Counted from the stretch's first letter, positions 34,983-44,052 are shown. The stretch: 64,000 nt of DNA from an uncultured Pontibacter sp. (GCF_947495565.1 NZ_CANLZM010000008.1:1-64000), one strand, 5' to 3'. The notes: generated by a model not told the origin, from the letters alone. A program made the numbers and translations.

Positions 34983-35810
34983 CTATGCCCTAAAGACTGC
35001 AGAAACCCAGTTGTTCTTAACGCGGTGTGATACATAGGCCAGGCCCAGTTCTTCACAGCGTTGCTGAATCAGGGGCAGGTCTTCTGTGTAGAAGCCGCTC
35101 AGCAGCAGCCAGCCTTCCGGCTTTAGTACAGCCTTGTAAGCCGGCATATCTTCTAATAGAACGTTTCGGTTGATGTTGGCTAGTATAATATCGAAGGGTT
35201 TTTCTCCTTTAACAGCCTCAGCATCACCGAGTCTCACATCTATACTTGCGTAATTGTTGAGTTCGGCGTTTTCGCGGGCATTCTCCACTGTCCAGTCTTC
35301 TATCTCTACCGCCACAATCTCTGAAGCGCCAAGCTCTCCGGCCATAATGGCGAGTATGCCCGTGCCGCAGCCCATGTCCAGCACGCGCTTGCCCTGGTGG
35401 TCCAGCGTCAGCTGGTTCTCAATCATGAGTGTGGTGGTTTCGTGGTGGCCAGTACCGAACGACATCTTCGGGTTGATGACGATATCATACTTGGCGTTGG
35501 CAGGTTTCTCATGAAAAGAGGCTCTTACCGATACCTGATCGCCGATAAAAAGGGGCTCAAAGTTGCGCTCCCACTCCTCGTTCCAGTTCTGGCGCTCGAT
35601 CTTCTGCGTGGTATACGCTACCTGCACAAAATCAGCGTAGCGGTTCAGGGTGTCCTCCAGTTCCTGCTGGCTATACTTATCCTCCTCAATGTAGGCGCTA
35701 AAGCCGTCTTCATTTTCTACAAAGGCGTCAAAACCAAGCTCTCCCAGCTCGGCTGTCAGAATATCCGCAAAGTCTGCGTTTACTTTTAAGGTTACTTCTA
35801 TAAAATCCAT
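34983..35810 (-). CDS. prmA: ribosomal protein L11 methyltransferase
   Basis: PrmA trimethylates ribosomal protein L11 using SAM. 275 residues from the ATG at 35810 (MDFIEVTLKV); an upstream Met at 35831 overlaps the preceding stop. Motifs: MSFGTGHHETT, VLDMGCGTGILAIMAGELGA (SAM motif I about 145-164) and IILANINRNVL (motif IV NINR). It starts 8 bases after the DUF6150 gene and precedes the giant beta protein. Confidence 0.93.
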   Translation of the reverse strand: MDFIEVTLKVNADFADILTAELGELGFDAFVENEDGFSAYIEEDKYSQQELEDTLNRYADFVQVAYTTQKIERQNWNEEWERNFEPLFIGDQVSVRASFHEKPANAKYDIVINPKMSFGTGHHETTTLMIENQLTLDHQGKRVLDMGCGTGILAIMAGELGASEIVAVEIEDWTVENARENAELNNYASIDVRLGDAEAVKGEKPFDIILANINRNVLLEDMPAYKAVLKPEGWLLLSGFYTEDLPLIQQRCEELGLAYVSHRVKNNWVSAVFRA

Positions 35811-35818
35811 AGTAAATA

Positions 35819-36172
35819 TTAATCTCGACAAGTGGCAAAAGATCGCGCATCGGTAAAATGCACGGTAAAATCAGCTTGGTGGCGCTGCTCCGTTACGTAC
35901 AGCACATGGTTGGCAAAGGCTTTGTTGGGAGTTACATACCAGATGGCGGGTGCATCGGCAAAGAGCTTGTTGCTCTCGCGGTATACTACCATATCAGCAA
36001 AAGCCTCTTCCTCTCCCAGGTAAACAATATGCGTGGCGGTGTTTTTATATAACGGGTTTCGTTCCAGGTACACAGACCCGTATACCTGGCAGTGGTTTCG
36101 CCCGACTTCTGTGGCAGCAGCAGGGTTCAGGTATGGCAGCAGCGCCATACAGATCGTGAACAGTATCTGCAT
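35819..36172 (-). CDS. DUF6150-like secreted small protein
   Basis: 117 residues from the ATG at 36172, with a signal peptide MQILFTICMALLPYLNPAAA-type. The mature part has repeats of the pattern V-Y-x(n)-A-D-x-x-V-Y: AFADMVVYRESNKLFADAPAIWY, AFANHVLYVTEQRHQADFTVHFTD. This repeated architecture is what I know as DUF6150, function unknown. Two Cys near the ends may form a disulfide. It is followed closely by prmA. Confidence 0.75.
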   Translation of the reverse strand: MQILFTICMALLPYLNPAAATEVGRNHCQVYGSVYLERNPLYKNTATHIVYLGEEEAFADMVVYRESNKLFADAPAIWYVTPNKAFANHVLYVTEQRHQADFTVHFTDARSFATCRD

Positions 36173-36204
36173 AATATTAATTTGTTGAAATATTGGCAAG
36201 ATAC

Positions 36205-36243
36205 AAAAAAAGGCCGCTAACCCAGTGGGCTAGCGACCTTTTT
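36205..36243 (-). terminator. terminator after tpiA
   Basis: Minus strand AAGGTCGCTAGCCCA pairs with TGGGTTAGCGGCCTT, then a T-run. Confidence 0.8.
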
Positions 36244-36262
36244 AGCAATTTCTGTTTGTATT

Positions 36263-37024
36263 TTATATGGATTTGATCACATCCGTAAAATCTCTGGATT
36301 TTAGAGAGGCTCCGCCAATCAGGCCGCCATCCACATCGCTCTGCGAGAACAGTTCTTGTGCGTTGGCCGGGTTGCAGCTGCCGCCATAAAGTATGGAAGT
36401 GTTGTAAGCCGCCTCGGCATCGAACATGCGCGCAATTTGCTCACGTATGTACTCGTGCATCTCCTGCGCCTGCTGGCTGCTGGCGGTGCGACCGGTACCG
36501 ATGGCCCAGATTGGCTCATAAGCGATAACTACCTGCTCAAACTCCTCGTTGCTGAGGTAAGAAAGGCTGTCGTGCAGCTGCTTGCCTACATAGTCGAAGT
36601 GGCGGTCAGCGTCGCGTTCTTCCAGCGGCTCTCCGCAGCAGAAAATCGGCTTCATGCCATGTGCCAGTGTGGTTTTCATTTTTTGGTACAGGGTCTGGGC
36701 ATCCTCATGGTGATACATGCGGCGCTCGCTGTGCCCGATAATCACATACTCTACACCCACTGACTTTAGCATAGCCGCAGACACCTCACCGGTATAAGCG
36801 CCGCTTTCGTGTTCGCTCACATTCTGGGCTGCCAGGTGCATTTTATCGTTGCCTTGTGTTAGCTTGCCTAAGCTCTGCAGAAACGGGAAAGGAGGGGCCA
36901 CAACTACTGCTACATCGCCATTCACCTCGTCTTTCACCATGTTATCGATCTCCGACACCAGCGAAAGCGCCTCTTCAGCGGTTTTATTCATTTTCCAGTT
37001 GCCTGCAACAATTCGTTTTCTCAT
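36263..37024 (-). CDS. tpiA: triosephosphate isomerase
   Basis: TpiA interconverts dihydroxyacetone phosphate and glyceraldehyde 3-phosphate in glycolysis. 253 residues with VAGNWKMNKT (Lys ligand), IIGHSERR (catalytic His), the loop AYEPIWAIGTGRTAS with catalytic Glu and the phosphate loop LYGGSCNPANA. Length is normal. It ends with its own terminator, so it is separate from the downstream DUF6150-prmA unit. Confidence 0.97.
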   Translation of the reverse strand: MRKRIVAGNWKMNKTAEEALSLVSEIDNMVKDEVNGDVAVVVAPPFPFLQSLGKLTQGNDKMHLAAQNVSEHESGAYTGEVSAAMLKSVGVEYVIIGHSERRMYHHEDAQTLYQKMKTTLAHGMKPIFCCGEPLEERDADRHFDYVGKQLHDSLSYLSNEEFEQVVIAYEPIWAIGTGRTASSQQAQEMHEYIREQIARMFDAEAAYNTSILYGGSCNPANAQELFSQSDVDGGLIGGASLKSRDFTDVIKSI

Positions 37025-37207
37025 GTTTTATACTTTGGGTTGATGATGGTTATACTTGCTTTTGCTTGCTCAGAAGCTTTACGGCAAGATAGGAAAATTT
37101 GGTGTACCTCTCCTATTCATACTTAGTATGGATATTATCTTCAGAGATATACTCCCATGGCCACAGCTTCTCGCAACTAGATACAAGCTATACTTTCCAG
37201 CTGCTGT

Positions 37208-37380
37208 TTATCCCTAGCCTTACAACCTGCTCTTTTCACCTCTTGCTTTGGCTCCCTCAAGGCCGGGAGGCCTCGTCCTTGGGTATCGCGCGGTGTATTG
37301 AAGCTGCCATCGCTTCGCTGTAGGCTGCCCTTCGGGCACCGCATCAATACAAGGCGCTCAACCCAAGGACTGGGATCAGT
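37208..37380. repeat. dispersed palindromic intergenic element, copy 2
   Basis: Related to 4510-4683 over about 170 bp. Here the long inverted arms are clearer: GTCCTTGGGTATCGCGC against GCGCTCAACCCAAGGAC, and inside TGTATTGA against TCAATACA. The rest of the gap from 37381 to 37601 holds further G-rich pieces (AGGGGTTAGGGGTGG, GGGGGTAGGGGC) but no gene. Confidence 0.7.
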
Positions 37381-37601
37381 TCTCTATAGCCGCTGCTGAC
37401 GGAGCTTCTACAGAATTCCCCGCCTTGGACTAGTGAGAACGGGAGTTCGAAACTAGCGAGCGTAGCTCTGAGGGGTTAGGGGTGGTTCGATAGCCACGGC
37501 TGACGGAGCTTGAACCAAACTCCCTCCCCTGTTTTGGGGGTAGGGGCCCTCGATAAAAGGGGAGGGGCGAAATGAGGGTTGGGGTTGAACACAGGCACAA
37601 C

Positions 37602-37639
37602 AAAAAAGCCGCTGCATTTATACTTGCAGCGGCTTTTTA
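37602..37639 (-). terminator. terminator after uvrA
   Basis: Arms AAAAAGCCGCTGCA and TGCAGCGGCTTTTT around a loop that itself contains TATACTT. Confidence 0.85.
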
Positions 37640-37658
37640 ATCATACTTTATACTTACT

Positions 37659-40466
37659 TTACAGCCTCTCTTTCAGGAATCTGGCGGTGTGGTTGTCTTC
37701 CAGCTTAATCATTTCCTCCGGCGTGCCCTCAAACAATAAATGGCCTCCGTTTGTGCCCCCTTCTGGTCCGAGGTCTATAATCCAGTCTGCGGATTTCACA
37801 ATATCCATGTTGTGCTCAATAATAACGACGGTATTGCCGTTCTCGATCAGTGCGTTAATGGAAGTTAACAGCTTGCTGATGTCGTGGAAGTGCAACCCTG
37901 TGCTAGGCTCATCAAAAATGAATAAGATATTATCCTGGTGCGGCTGCGCCCCTTTGGTAAGGAAAGATGCCAGCTTTACGCGTTGCGCCTCGCCACCCGA
38001 GAGGGTGTTACTAGACTGCCCCAGGCGTATATAACCCAAACCTACATCGTTCAGCGGCCTCAGCTTCTCAATAATTTTTGGCTGATCAGCAAAGAAGTTT
38101 ATACTGTCTGCAATTGTCATGTTGAGCACGTCGGAAATGCTCATGTCTTTAAACTTGATATCCAGCACGTCCTGCTTAAAGCGCTGTCCGTGGCAGCTAT
38201 CGCAGGTCAGGTAGATATCAGCCATAAACTGCATCTCAATTTTCACCTGCCCTTCGCCCTGGCATACTTCGCAGCGGCCGCCCTCAATGTTGAAAGAGAA
38301 ATGAGAGGGCTTAAAGCCACGCGATTTAGCCAGAGGCTGATCTGCGTACAGCGCCCGGATGGCATCATAAGCCTTAACATAAGTGACCGGGTTAGAGCGC
38401 GACGATTTGCCGATCGGGTTCTGATCCACAAACTCCACATGCTCGATGCTGTTATAGTCGCCGGCCAGTTTATCGAACTTACCCGTAGCCTCTGCGGTAG
38501 AGCCATGCAGCTTTTGCATAGCCGGAGCCAGTATCTTCTTAATCAAGGTTGATTTGCCGGAGCCGCTCACACCGGTAACCACTGTCATCACGCCCAGTGG
38601 CACCTTTACATTCAGGTTTTTAAGGTTATTCTCGCGTGCACCGATAAGCTCAATAGCATTGCGCCACTTACGGCGCTGCGCAGGAACCGGCACCTCCATG
38701 CGGCCACTTAAATATTTTGCGGTATAGGTATCCGCTTTCTCGGCGAGCTCTGCAAAAGTACCCTGAAACATCAGGTTGCCTCCGCCAGATCCAGCTTCAG
38801 GCCCAATGTCTATGAGTTGATCTGCCGCACGCATCATTTCTTCCTCGTGCTCCACAACAATAACGGTATTTCCTAACTGCTGCAGGGTACGCAGCACCCC
38901 GATTAACTGCTCCGAATCTTTTGGGTGCAATCCTATACTTGGCTCATCCAGAATATACATAGACCCAACCAAGGCACTGCCTAAAGAGGTAGCCAGGTTA
39001 ATGCGCTGGCTCTCGCCGCCGGAAAGCGTGTTAGACAAGCGGTTGAGGGTGAGATAGCCCAAGCCAACACGCTCCAGGTAACTCAGACGGTTTGTTACCT
39101 CCGTTACCAGGCGCTCGGCCACATTCTGCTCGTGCTCCGTTAGCTGCAGGTCGCGGAAAAACGGCAGCACCTGTGTCAGGGGCATCAGCACCAGGTCGGT
39201 TATACTTTTGCCGCCTACTTTTACGTAGCTGGCGTCTTTGCGCAGGCGCGAGCCTTTACAGTCGGGGCAGGTGGTGCGGCCACGGTAGCGCGACAGCATC
39301 ACGCGGTACTGAATTTTATGTGTCTGCGACTGTATTTCTCTAAAAAAGGCGTTGAGGCCCGAAAAGAACTTGTTACCTTTCCATAGCAGCTCCTGCTCCT
39401 GCTCCGTCAGCTCGTTGTAAGGCCTGTGAATCGGGAAATCGAAGCGGATACCGTTTTTGATAAGCGGCTGCTGCCACTCGTTCATTTTGTCGCTTCGCCA
39501 CGGTGCGATGGCTCCTTCGTATACTGTCAGGCTTTTGTCTGGTATCACCAGGTCCGGATCGATGCCAAGCACACTCCCAAAACCCTCGCAGGTTTGGCAG
39601 GCGCCGTATGGGTTGTTAAAGCTGAAAAAGTTGACCGACGGCTCCTCAAACACCATTCCGTCCAGCTCAAATTTATCAGAAAACACCCGCTCCTCATTAT
39701 CGCCATACTTTATGCGGCACTCACCATGGCCTTCAAAAAAAGCGGTTTGTATGGAGTCAGCAATTCTGAACTGCAGGTCTTCATCAGTTTTGTAGATAAC
39801 GGCACGATCTACCAAAATATAGGCTTCTTTGCCCAATTTAGGCTTTTTCTCTTCCAGCAGCTCCTCAATAAAGTATACTTGCCCGTCGGCATACAGGCGG
39901 GAATACCCCTTCTGCAGCAGCAGGTCCAGTTCTTTGGCCAGTGTGCGCTCCTTGTGCTGGTGCAGCGGCGCCAGAATCATCACCCGGGCCTCATCTTCCA
40001 GGGAGAAAATGAAATCCACCACATCCGCCACAGAGTCTTTCTGCACCACCTCGCCTGATACCGGAGAGTATGTTTTGCCAATGCGGGCGTAGAGCAGCTT
40101 CAGGTAATCGTAAATTTCGGTGCTGGTGCCAACGGTGGAGCGGTTGTTTTTTATACTTACCTTCTGCTCTATGGCAATGGCCGGGCTGATGCCCTTGATA
40201 TAATCCACATCAGGCTTATCCATGCGGCCCAGAAACTGGCGCGCGTAAGAACTGAGGCTTTCCACGTACATGCGCTGCCCTTCGGCATATAAGGTATCAA
40301 AAGCCAGCGACGATTTGCCCGACCCCGAGAGGCCGGTGATGACAATAAACTTGTTGCGGGGCAGGGCCACGCTCAGGTTTTTAAGATTGTGCACCCGTGC
40401 GCCTTTGATAATAATGTGCTGCCGGGCGTCAAGTTCTTCTAATTTATCTTCCGTGTTATTTACCAT
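37659..40466 (-). CDS. uvrA: excinuclease ABC subunit A
   Basis: UvrA is the damage-sensing ATPase of nucleotide excision repair and works with UvrB. 935 residues with two ABC ATPase modules: Walker A 1 TGLSGSGKSSLAFDTLYAEG (about 42-61) and Walker A 2 TGVSGSGKSTL (about 635), signatures NRLSNTLSGGESQRI and SNTLSGGEAQRVKLA, and Cys pairs (CQTC, CPDC, CEVC, CDSC) of the zinc fingers. Length is standard. Transcribed alone with terminator at 37602-37639. -7-like TATCTTTA at 40537-40544 with poor -33. Confidence 0.97.
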   Translation of the reverse strand: MVNNTEDKLEELDARQHIIIKGARVHNLKNLSVALPRNKFIVITGLSGSGKSSLAFDTLYAEGQRMYVESLSSYARQFLGRMDKPDVDYIKGISPAIAIEQKVSIKNNRSTVGTSTEIYDYLKLLYARIGKTYSPVSGEVVQKDSVADVVDFIFSLEDEARVMILAPLHQHKERTLAKELDLLLQKGYSRLYADGQVYFIEELLEEKKPKLGKEAYILVDRAVIYKTDEDLQFRIADSIQTAFFEGHGECRIKYGDNEERVFSDKFELDGMVFEEPSVNFFSFNNPYGACQTCEGFGSVLGIDPDLVIPDKSLTVYEGAIAPWRSDKMNEWQQPLIKNGIRFDFPIHRPYNELTEQEQELLWKGNKFFSGLNAFFREIQSQTHKIQYRVMLSRYRGRTTCPDCKGSRLRKDASYVKVGGKSITDLVLMPLTQVLPFFRDLQLTEHEQNVAERLVTEVTNRLSYLERVGLGYLTLNRLSNTLSGGESQRINLATSLGSALVGSMYILDEPSIGLHPKDSEQLIGVLRTLQQLGNTVIVVEHEEEMMRAADQLIDIGPEAGSGGGNLMFQGTFAELAEKADTYTAKYLSGRMEVPVPAQRRKWRNAIELIGARENNLKNLNVKVPLGVMTVVTGVSGSGKSTLIKKILAPAMQKLHGSTAEATGKFDKLAGDYNSIEHVEFVDQNPIGKSSRSNPVTYVKAYDAIRALYADQPLAKSRGFKPSHFSFNIEGGRCEVCQGEGQVKIEMQFMADIYLTCDSCHGQRFKQDVLDIKFKDMSISDVLNMTIADSINFFADQPKIIEKLRPLNDVGLGYIRLGQSSNTLSGGEAQRVKLASFLTKGAQPHQDNILFIFDEPSTGLHFHDISKLLTSINALIENGNTVVIIEHNMDIVKSADWIIDLGPEGGTNGGHLLFEGTPEEMIKLEDNHTARFLKERL

Positions 40467-40777
40467 ATATCAGTTAGCCTCTCTGGCAAGTATAAGTAGC
40501 CGTTTATGAGGCTGTTTTATGCGAATTCTCAATTTGTAAAGATACGAATAGATAACCGCTTTTTGAAGGGCTTTGTTGCAGTTAGAGCCAGAGGCAATTG
40601 CCTGCCAACCGAGTAACTTTATACTTTCAGCAGAGACCAGGCAGGAGGTAGTGCGGCAGCGGCTAGGTCTGGGGCAAGAATCCAGCAACAAAATTCAGCC
40701 TCTGCCAGACAACCTGCACCGGCATATAAAGCGTATGAATTGTTACTGTTAAACAAAGTTTTAAGCATTGTTTTATC
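40467..40777. other. intergenic between uvrA and bTHX
   Basis: About 310 bp between divergent genes. It contains the weak uvrA -7 box (40537-40544, minus) and TATACTT near 40619. No gene was found. Confidence 0.45.
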
Positions 40778-40903
40778 ATGGGAAAAGGCGACAAAAAATC
40801 CAGAAAAGGCAAAATCACGAAAGGCACTTTCGGGAAAAAGCGGACTCGTAAAGATTACAACCTCAAAATGAAGCCTTTTAACAAGGAGGCATCTGCCGAG
40901 TAG
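40778..40903 (+). CDS. 30S ribosomal protein THX (bTHX)
   Basis: A 41-residue, very basic protein beginning MGKGDKKSRKGK and continuing ITKGTFGKKRTRK, the classical pattern of bTHX (Thx), the small peptide that sits in the head of the 30S subunit in Thermus and Bacteroidetes. The C-terminal KPFNKEASAE extension is species-specific. Stop at 40901-40903. It is too short for most ORF filters. No promoter was identified with confidence. Confidence 0.85.
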   Translation: MGKGDKKSRKGKITKGTFGKKRTRKDYNLKMKPFNKEASAE

Positions 40904-41403
40904 TGCAGCAGAACTATCTTAAAGCGCCTTGCTCCGGAACCTAAATGCCTGAGTGAGGCGGTTTTGGATTTTTACACTTGTCTGCCTTAGCCATAACAGG
41001 TAATATACCTATCCCGCCCCTACCCGGCAACAACAGTAATTAACATCAAACAGTAAGGGCTTTACAATATGGTAGCAATAAGCTGCCTTACTGACTTTTA
41101 GCATTATTAATCAATTGCATCCAAAAATTTTACTAAAAACAAGGCTTTTTCTGCAACTATGTCCTATTCAAGGAAGTATAAAGATTTACCTATTTTTAGT
41201 TTCGAGCCACACTTAATTAGGCGGGCATAAGGTATTTTGATTAGCCTGCTGTAACAATATTGTAATCTCACTGTTAACACAGCGGCTCGGGTGTTATTAG
41301 TATGTAAACTATACTTTTCCAAGCCAACACTTACCATAAAGGTTCGTACCTTAAGGTCTATTAAGCATTAAATAAATTATTTTCATCTTTAAAACACTAT
41401 TCC
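40904..41403. other. intergenic, nothing convincing
   Basis: About 500 bp of AT-rich DNA. A weak hairpin TGCCTGAGTGAGGCGGTTTT just after bTHX may be its terminator. I see AAGTATA at 41175 and TATACTT near 41308. No RNA gene or repeat was recognised. Confidence 0.4.
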
Positions 41404-41742
41404 ATGCAAGTACTGAACATCAGAAATTTGTTGGAGAACATTGAGCGGAAGGTGTACCAGCAGGAAATCACTACCGACGACGCAGTAACAAAGTATATCA
41501 ACACAGAAATTGCTAAAGCCATAAACCTAAAATATAAAAAGGAGAATGAGGCTGAAGCAGATATACTTAAAAATGTATCTTGCACAACGTTGGAGTGCTA
41601 CCTCGACCACCTGAAGGCCGTAGAAGCCAAGCTTAAGACGCCATGTGATATCTCCGCGCAATGCAACCCGGTAGAGGAGCGCGAGATTAACCGCCGCCTG
41701 TTACTTATACTTAACCGCCTGAAAGGCTACAGCAGAAAGTAA
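41404..41742 (+). CDS. hypothetical protein
   Basis: A 112-residue, mostly helical soluble protein with three Cys (NVSCTTLECYL and TPCD regions) and a basic C-terminus. Family not recognised. It has a strong terminator at 41773-41812 and stands alone. Confidence 0.7.
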   Translation: MQVLNIRNLLENIERKVYQQEITTDDAVTKYINTEIAKAINLKYKKENEAEADILKNVSCTTLECYLDHLKAVEAKLKTPCDISAQCNPVEEREINRRLLLILNRLKGYSRK

Positions 41743-41772
41743 CAGCCAGCACAGTCTCTTAATTGTCAGACC

Positions 41773-41812
41773 ATCCTTCGAAGATTCCTCAGCTCTCTCG
41801 AAGGATTTTTTT
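41773..41812 (+). terminator. terminator
   Basis: Arms ATCCTTCGA and TCGAAGGAT around a 13-base loop, then seven T. Confidence 0.85.
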
Positions 41813-41848
41813 ATGCCTATACTTTTTCCTCCACAAATTAACCCATAC

Positions 41849-41862
41849 ATGACATAGATCAT
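41849..41862 (+). promoter_or_regulatory. CRP/FNR-type operator ahead of the cupin-globin operon
   Basis: ATGA-CATAGA-TCAT is a perfect inverted pair of the TGA-N6-TCA type bound by CRP/FNR-family regulators. It ends 14 bp before the -7 box TACCTTTG, where the -33 TTG would be expected and is missing. This is the layout of an activator-dependent promoter. The regulator is unknown. Confidence 0.6.
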
Positions 41863-41876
41863 TTTTCGGGTGGCTC

Positions 41877-41884
41877 TACCTTTG
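41877..41884 (+). promoter_or_regulatory. -7 box of the cupin-globin operon
   Basis: TACCTTTG matches TAnnTTTG; the operator at 41849-41862 replaces the -33 element. The start site is predicted about 30 bases before the cupin ATG. Confidence 0.6.
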
Positions 41885-41920
41885 TAAACTTGTACTTTAC
41901 AAAAGGCAGCAGGAGAAGGT

Positions 41921-42241
41921 ATGGCACATACACTAAATAACTTACAGGAATTTACCGAAATGGGCAGCCAACTGGCTTTTAGTCCCACAGGATTCCAAAG
42001 CAAGGTTATCTTTGAGCGCGAGAAGCAGAAAATTATTCTTTTCGCTTTCGAGCAGGGGCAGCAGCTAAAGGAGCATAAAACAGCTCACGACGCACTGCTG
42101 GTTATGCTGGAGGGGCAGTGCACTTTTGATATTTACCAGACGAGGCTGCACCTGAAAGCAGGGGAAGTGTACCGCATACCAGCAAATGAGCCGCACGCCC
42201 TGCAGGCAACAAGCAACTTTAAAATGGTGCTTATCAAGTAA
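41921..42241 (+). CDS. cupin domain protein
   Basis: A 106-residue single-domain cupin beta-barrel. It shows the two conserved parts: EGQQLKEHKTAHDALLVMLEG (cupin motif 1, His residues as metal ligands) and LKAGEVYRIPANEPHAL (motif 2 with the last His). Such proteins bind metal or small ligands or sense stress. It ends 5 bp before the globin gene and shares the FNR-type promoter, which suggests a low-oxygen or nitric-oxide response. Confidence 0.87.
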   Translation: MAHTLNNLQEFTEMGSQLAFSPTGFQSKVIFEREKQKIILFAFEQGQQLKEHKTAHDALLVMLEGQCTFDIYQTRLHLKAGEVYRIPANEPHALQATSNFKMVLIK

Positions 42242-42246
42242 TAACA

Positions 42247-42630
42247 ATGAAGAAAGACATTTCAACCCAAGAAGACATAAAGCTGCTCGTAAATACGTTT
42301 TACCACCACGTAAACCAGGATGAGTTACTATCGCCGGTGTTTAACGGTTTTGCAAACGTAGAATGGCAGCAGCACCTGCCCATTATGTACAGCTTCTGGA
42401 GTTCGCTGCTTTTTGGGAGCATGTCGTACAAGGGCCAGCCGTTTCCGAAGCACATGCGCCTGCCCATCCAGCAGGAGCACTTTTTGCGCTGGACAGCACT
42501 ATTTACCAAAACTGTAGATGAGCTTTTTGAAGGCGTTAAGGCTAGAGAAGCAAAGCAAAAGGCTAAAAGTATTGCGCGCATTTTCCAGATGAAAATGGGC
42601 CTGCTCAGCATACTTGATAAGGAGGGATAA
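42247..42630 (+). CDS. group III truncated hemoglobin
   Basis: A 127-residue heme protein of the 2/2 globin fold, group III. Visible features are FYHHVNQDELLSPVF in helix B/C, HLPIMYSFWSSLLFG with the distal Trp/Tyr region, and MRLPIQQEHFLRWTALF with the proximal His, all family-typical. Group III globins are linked to nitric oxide or microaerobic metabolism. It forms an operon with the cupin gene under a CRP/FNR-type operator. Confidence 0.92.
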   Translation: MKKDISTQEDIKLLVNTFYHHVNQDELLSPVFNGFANVEWQQHLPIMYSFWSSLLFGSMSYKGQPFPKHMRLPIQQEHFLRWTALFTKTVDELFEGVKAREAKQKAKSIARIFQMKMGLLSILDKEG

Positions 42631-42660
42631 GCAGTACCGCAGCCTTCCTTGTCATTTTAT

Positions 42661-42693
42661 AAGAGGCAGTAGCACCACCAGCTACTGCCTCTT
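42661..42693 (+). terminator. hairpin after the globin gene
   Basis: Arms AAGAGGCAGTAGC and GCTACTGCCTCTT around ACCACCA. The following T-run is weak (ACATTTTA). Confidence 0.65.
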
Positions 42694-42700
42694 ACATTTT

Positions 42701-43106
42701 ACGGCAATCATACTTAGGTGTAGAGCAAAGTATTGAAGGCATTTATACTTTCGAAAGAGGCCTGCATTTATTTGATGTCTAGGCAAGTTGCGCGGCACAG
42801 CCTTTTTTAGCTAACAACAAGGCTACAACTTGTCCTCTTATTAAGAATTTGCCCTTCCATACCTTATATACTGTTTGTGCTCAACTCCACTTTCAATAAG
42901 CTCGGCAAGCTAACTAGACCATAACAACCTACTGCACAAACCAATAGCTTTTCTTTCAATATGTGGAAAACTAAATTTAACCCATCGCATTATAACTTTG
43001 ATTATCTTAACGTATATACCACTTTAAGCAAAAGCAGCGCAACGTTTTAGTGCGGTGGCAAGTATAAGGCCAACTTATTTTTTTTGAATATTACCGGCAT
43101 CAATGC
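42701..43106. other. intergenic, AT-rich, no feature recognised
   Basis: A stretch of about 400 bp between the globin terminator and the sigma factor promoter. It holds CATACTT near 42709 and TATACTT near 42744. No ORF, repeat or RNA seen. Confidence 0.4.
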
Positions 43107-43137
43107 TTGCACATCCAAAAGGCGTTCTATATATTTG
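43107..43137 (+). promoter_or_regulatory. promoter of the ECF sigma factor gene
   Basis: TTG (43107-43109), 20 bp spacer, TATATTTG (43130-43137). Full housekeeping consensus; the leader is about 80 bases and includes an imperfect AAAGCT...GTAGCTTT hairpin just before the ATG. Confidence 0.7.
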
Positions 43138-43224
43138 ATTTACATTTCTGATAAAAACTGTTTAATAACAAGTAAACGCTACAATATGATATAAAGCTCT
43201 ACGTTAACTTAATGTAGCTTTAAG

Positions 43225-43827
43225 ATGAATACAACTACCCAGATGAGCGACTCAGCATTGGTGTCTCTCTACATCGCAGGTAATGAAGGTGCGTTTGAAC
43301 AGCTTGTAAACAGGCACAAAAACAAAGTCTACACCACTATTTTATTGATTGTAAAGGACTCGTACACGGCCGAGGACCTCATGCAGGATGCTTTTATCAA
43401 AGCCATCCACACCATGAAGGGTGGACGTTATAACGAGGAGGGCAAGTTTTCTTCCTGGATATGCCGTATTGCACATAACCTGGCAATCGATCATTTCCGT
43501 AAAGAGAAAAGAAGCCCGGTGATCACGCTGGAAGACGGCAGCAACGTGTTTAATAATATGTCTTTCTCTGAGGACTCTGCGGAGTCGCTGCAGATAAAAG
43601 AGGACACGCATGCCCGTTTACGCGAGCTTATCCAAACGCTGCCACAGTCGCAGCGCGAAGTGCTTATGATGCGCCACTACGCAGAAATGAGCTTTCAGGA
43701 GATAGCTGACGCTACCGGTGTGAGCATCAACACTGCCCTGGGCCGGATGCGCTATGCGCTGATCAACCTCAGGAAAAAGATGCTAAACAGTAATATTGCG
43801 TATGATACAAACCTCTACTCAGAATGA
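43225..43827 (+). CDS. ECF-type RNA polymerase sigma factor
   Basis: A 200-residue sigma-70 family factor with region 2 (about 20-90, DSYTAEDLMQDAFIKAIH and FSSWICRIAHNLAIDHFRKE, core and -10 binding) and region 4 (about 135-185, LPQSQREVLMMRHYAEMSFQEIADATGVSINTALGRMRYAL, -35 binding helix-turn-helix). Length is typical of ECF factors. The next gene overlaps its 3' end by 26 bases, as anti-sigma or accessory genes often do. Confidence 0.93.
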   Translation: MNTTTQMSDSALVSLYIAGNEGAFEQLVNRHKNKVYTTILLIVKDSYTAEDLMQDAFIKAIHTMKGGRYNEEGKFSSWICRIAHNLAIDHFRKEKRSPVITLEDGSNVFNNMSFSEDSAESLQIKEDTHARLRELIQTLPQSQREVLMMRHYAEMSFQEIADATGVSINTALGRMRYALINLRKKMLNSNIAYDTNLYSE

Positions 43828-44032
43828 ACTGATCCAGTACGTATATGACGAGTTGGCCGACGACGCCTGCGCGCAGCTGGAATCAGCGTTAATGCAAGAC
43901 TCAGAGCTGGCCGAGGGCTGCTCCGACCTGCTCCTGCTCCAGCAGCTCCTTGATGGGGCAGCAAAAGCGCCAAGCGAACGCTCGGTACAAAACATATTAA
44001 ATTACTCAAAAAGCTTAAGTTTGCAGTCTTAA
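43802..44032 (+). CDS. small ECF-associated protein, possible anti-sigma domain
   Basis: 76 residues from the ATG at 43802, overlapping the sigma factor gene. Acidic, helical, resembling the N-terminal part of anti-sigma factors (ELIQYVYDELADDACAQLESALMQDSELAEGC) but with no membrane segment and no HxxxCxxC zinc motif. The overlap suggests translational coupling. It could be a truncated soluble anti-sigma factor. Family not securely recognised. Confidence 0.65.
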   Translation: MIQTSTQNELIQYVYDELADDACAQLESALMQDSELAEGCSDLLLLQQLLDGAAKAPSERSVQNILNYSKSLSLQS

Positions 44033-44052
44033 CTGATTGCAAGCTTTTTTTT
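44018..44052 (+). terminator. terminator or attenuator abutting nth
   Basis: Arms AGTTTGCA and TGCAAGCT around a 12-base loop, followed by eight T (44045-44052). The nth start codon begins at the very next base, 44053. Confidence 0.6.
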
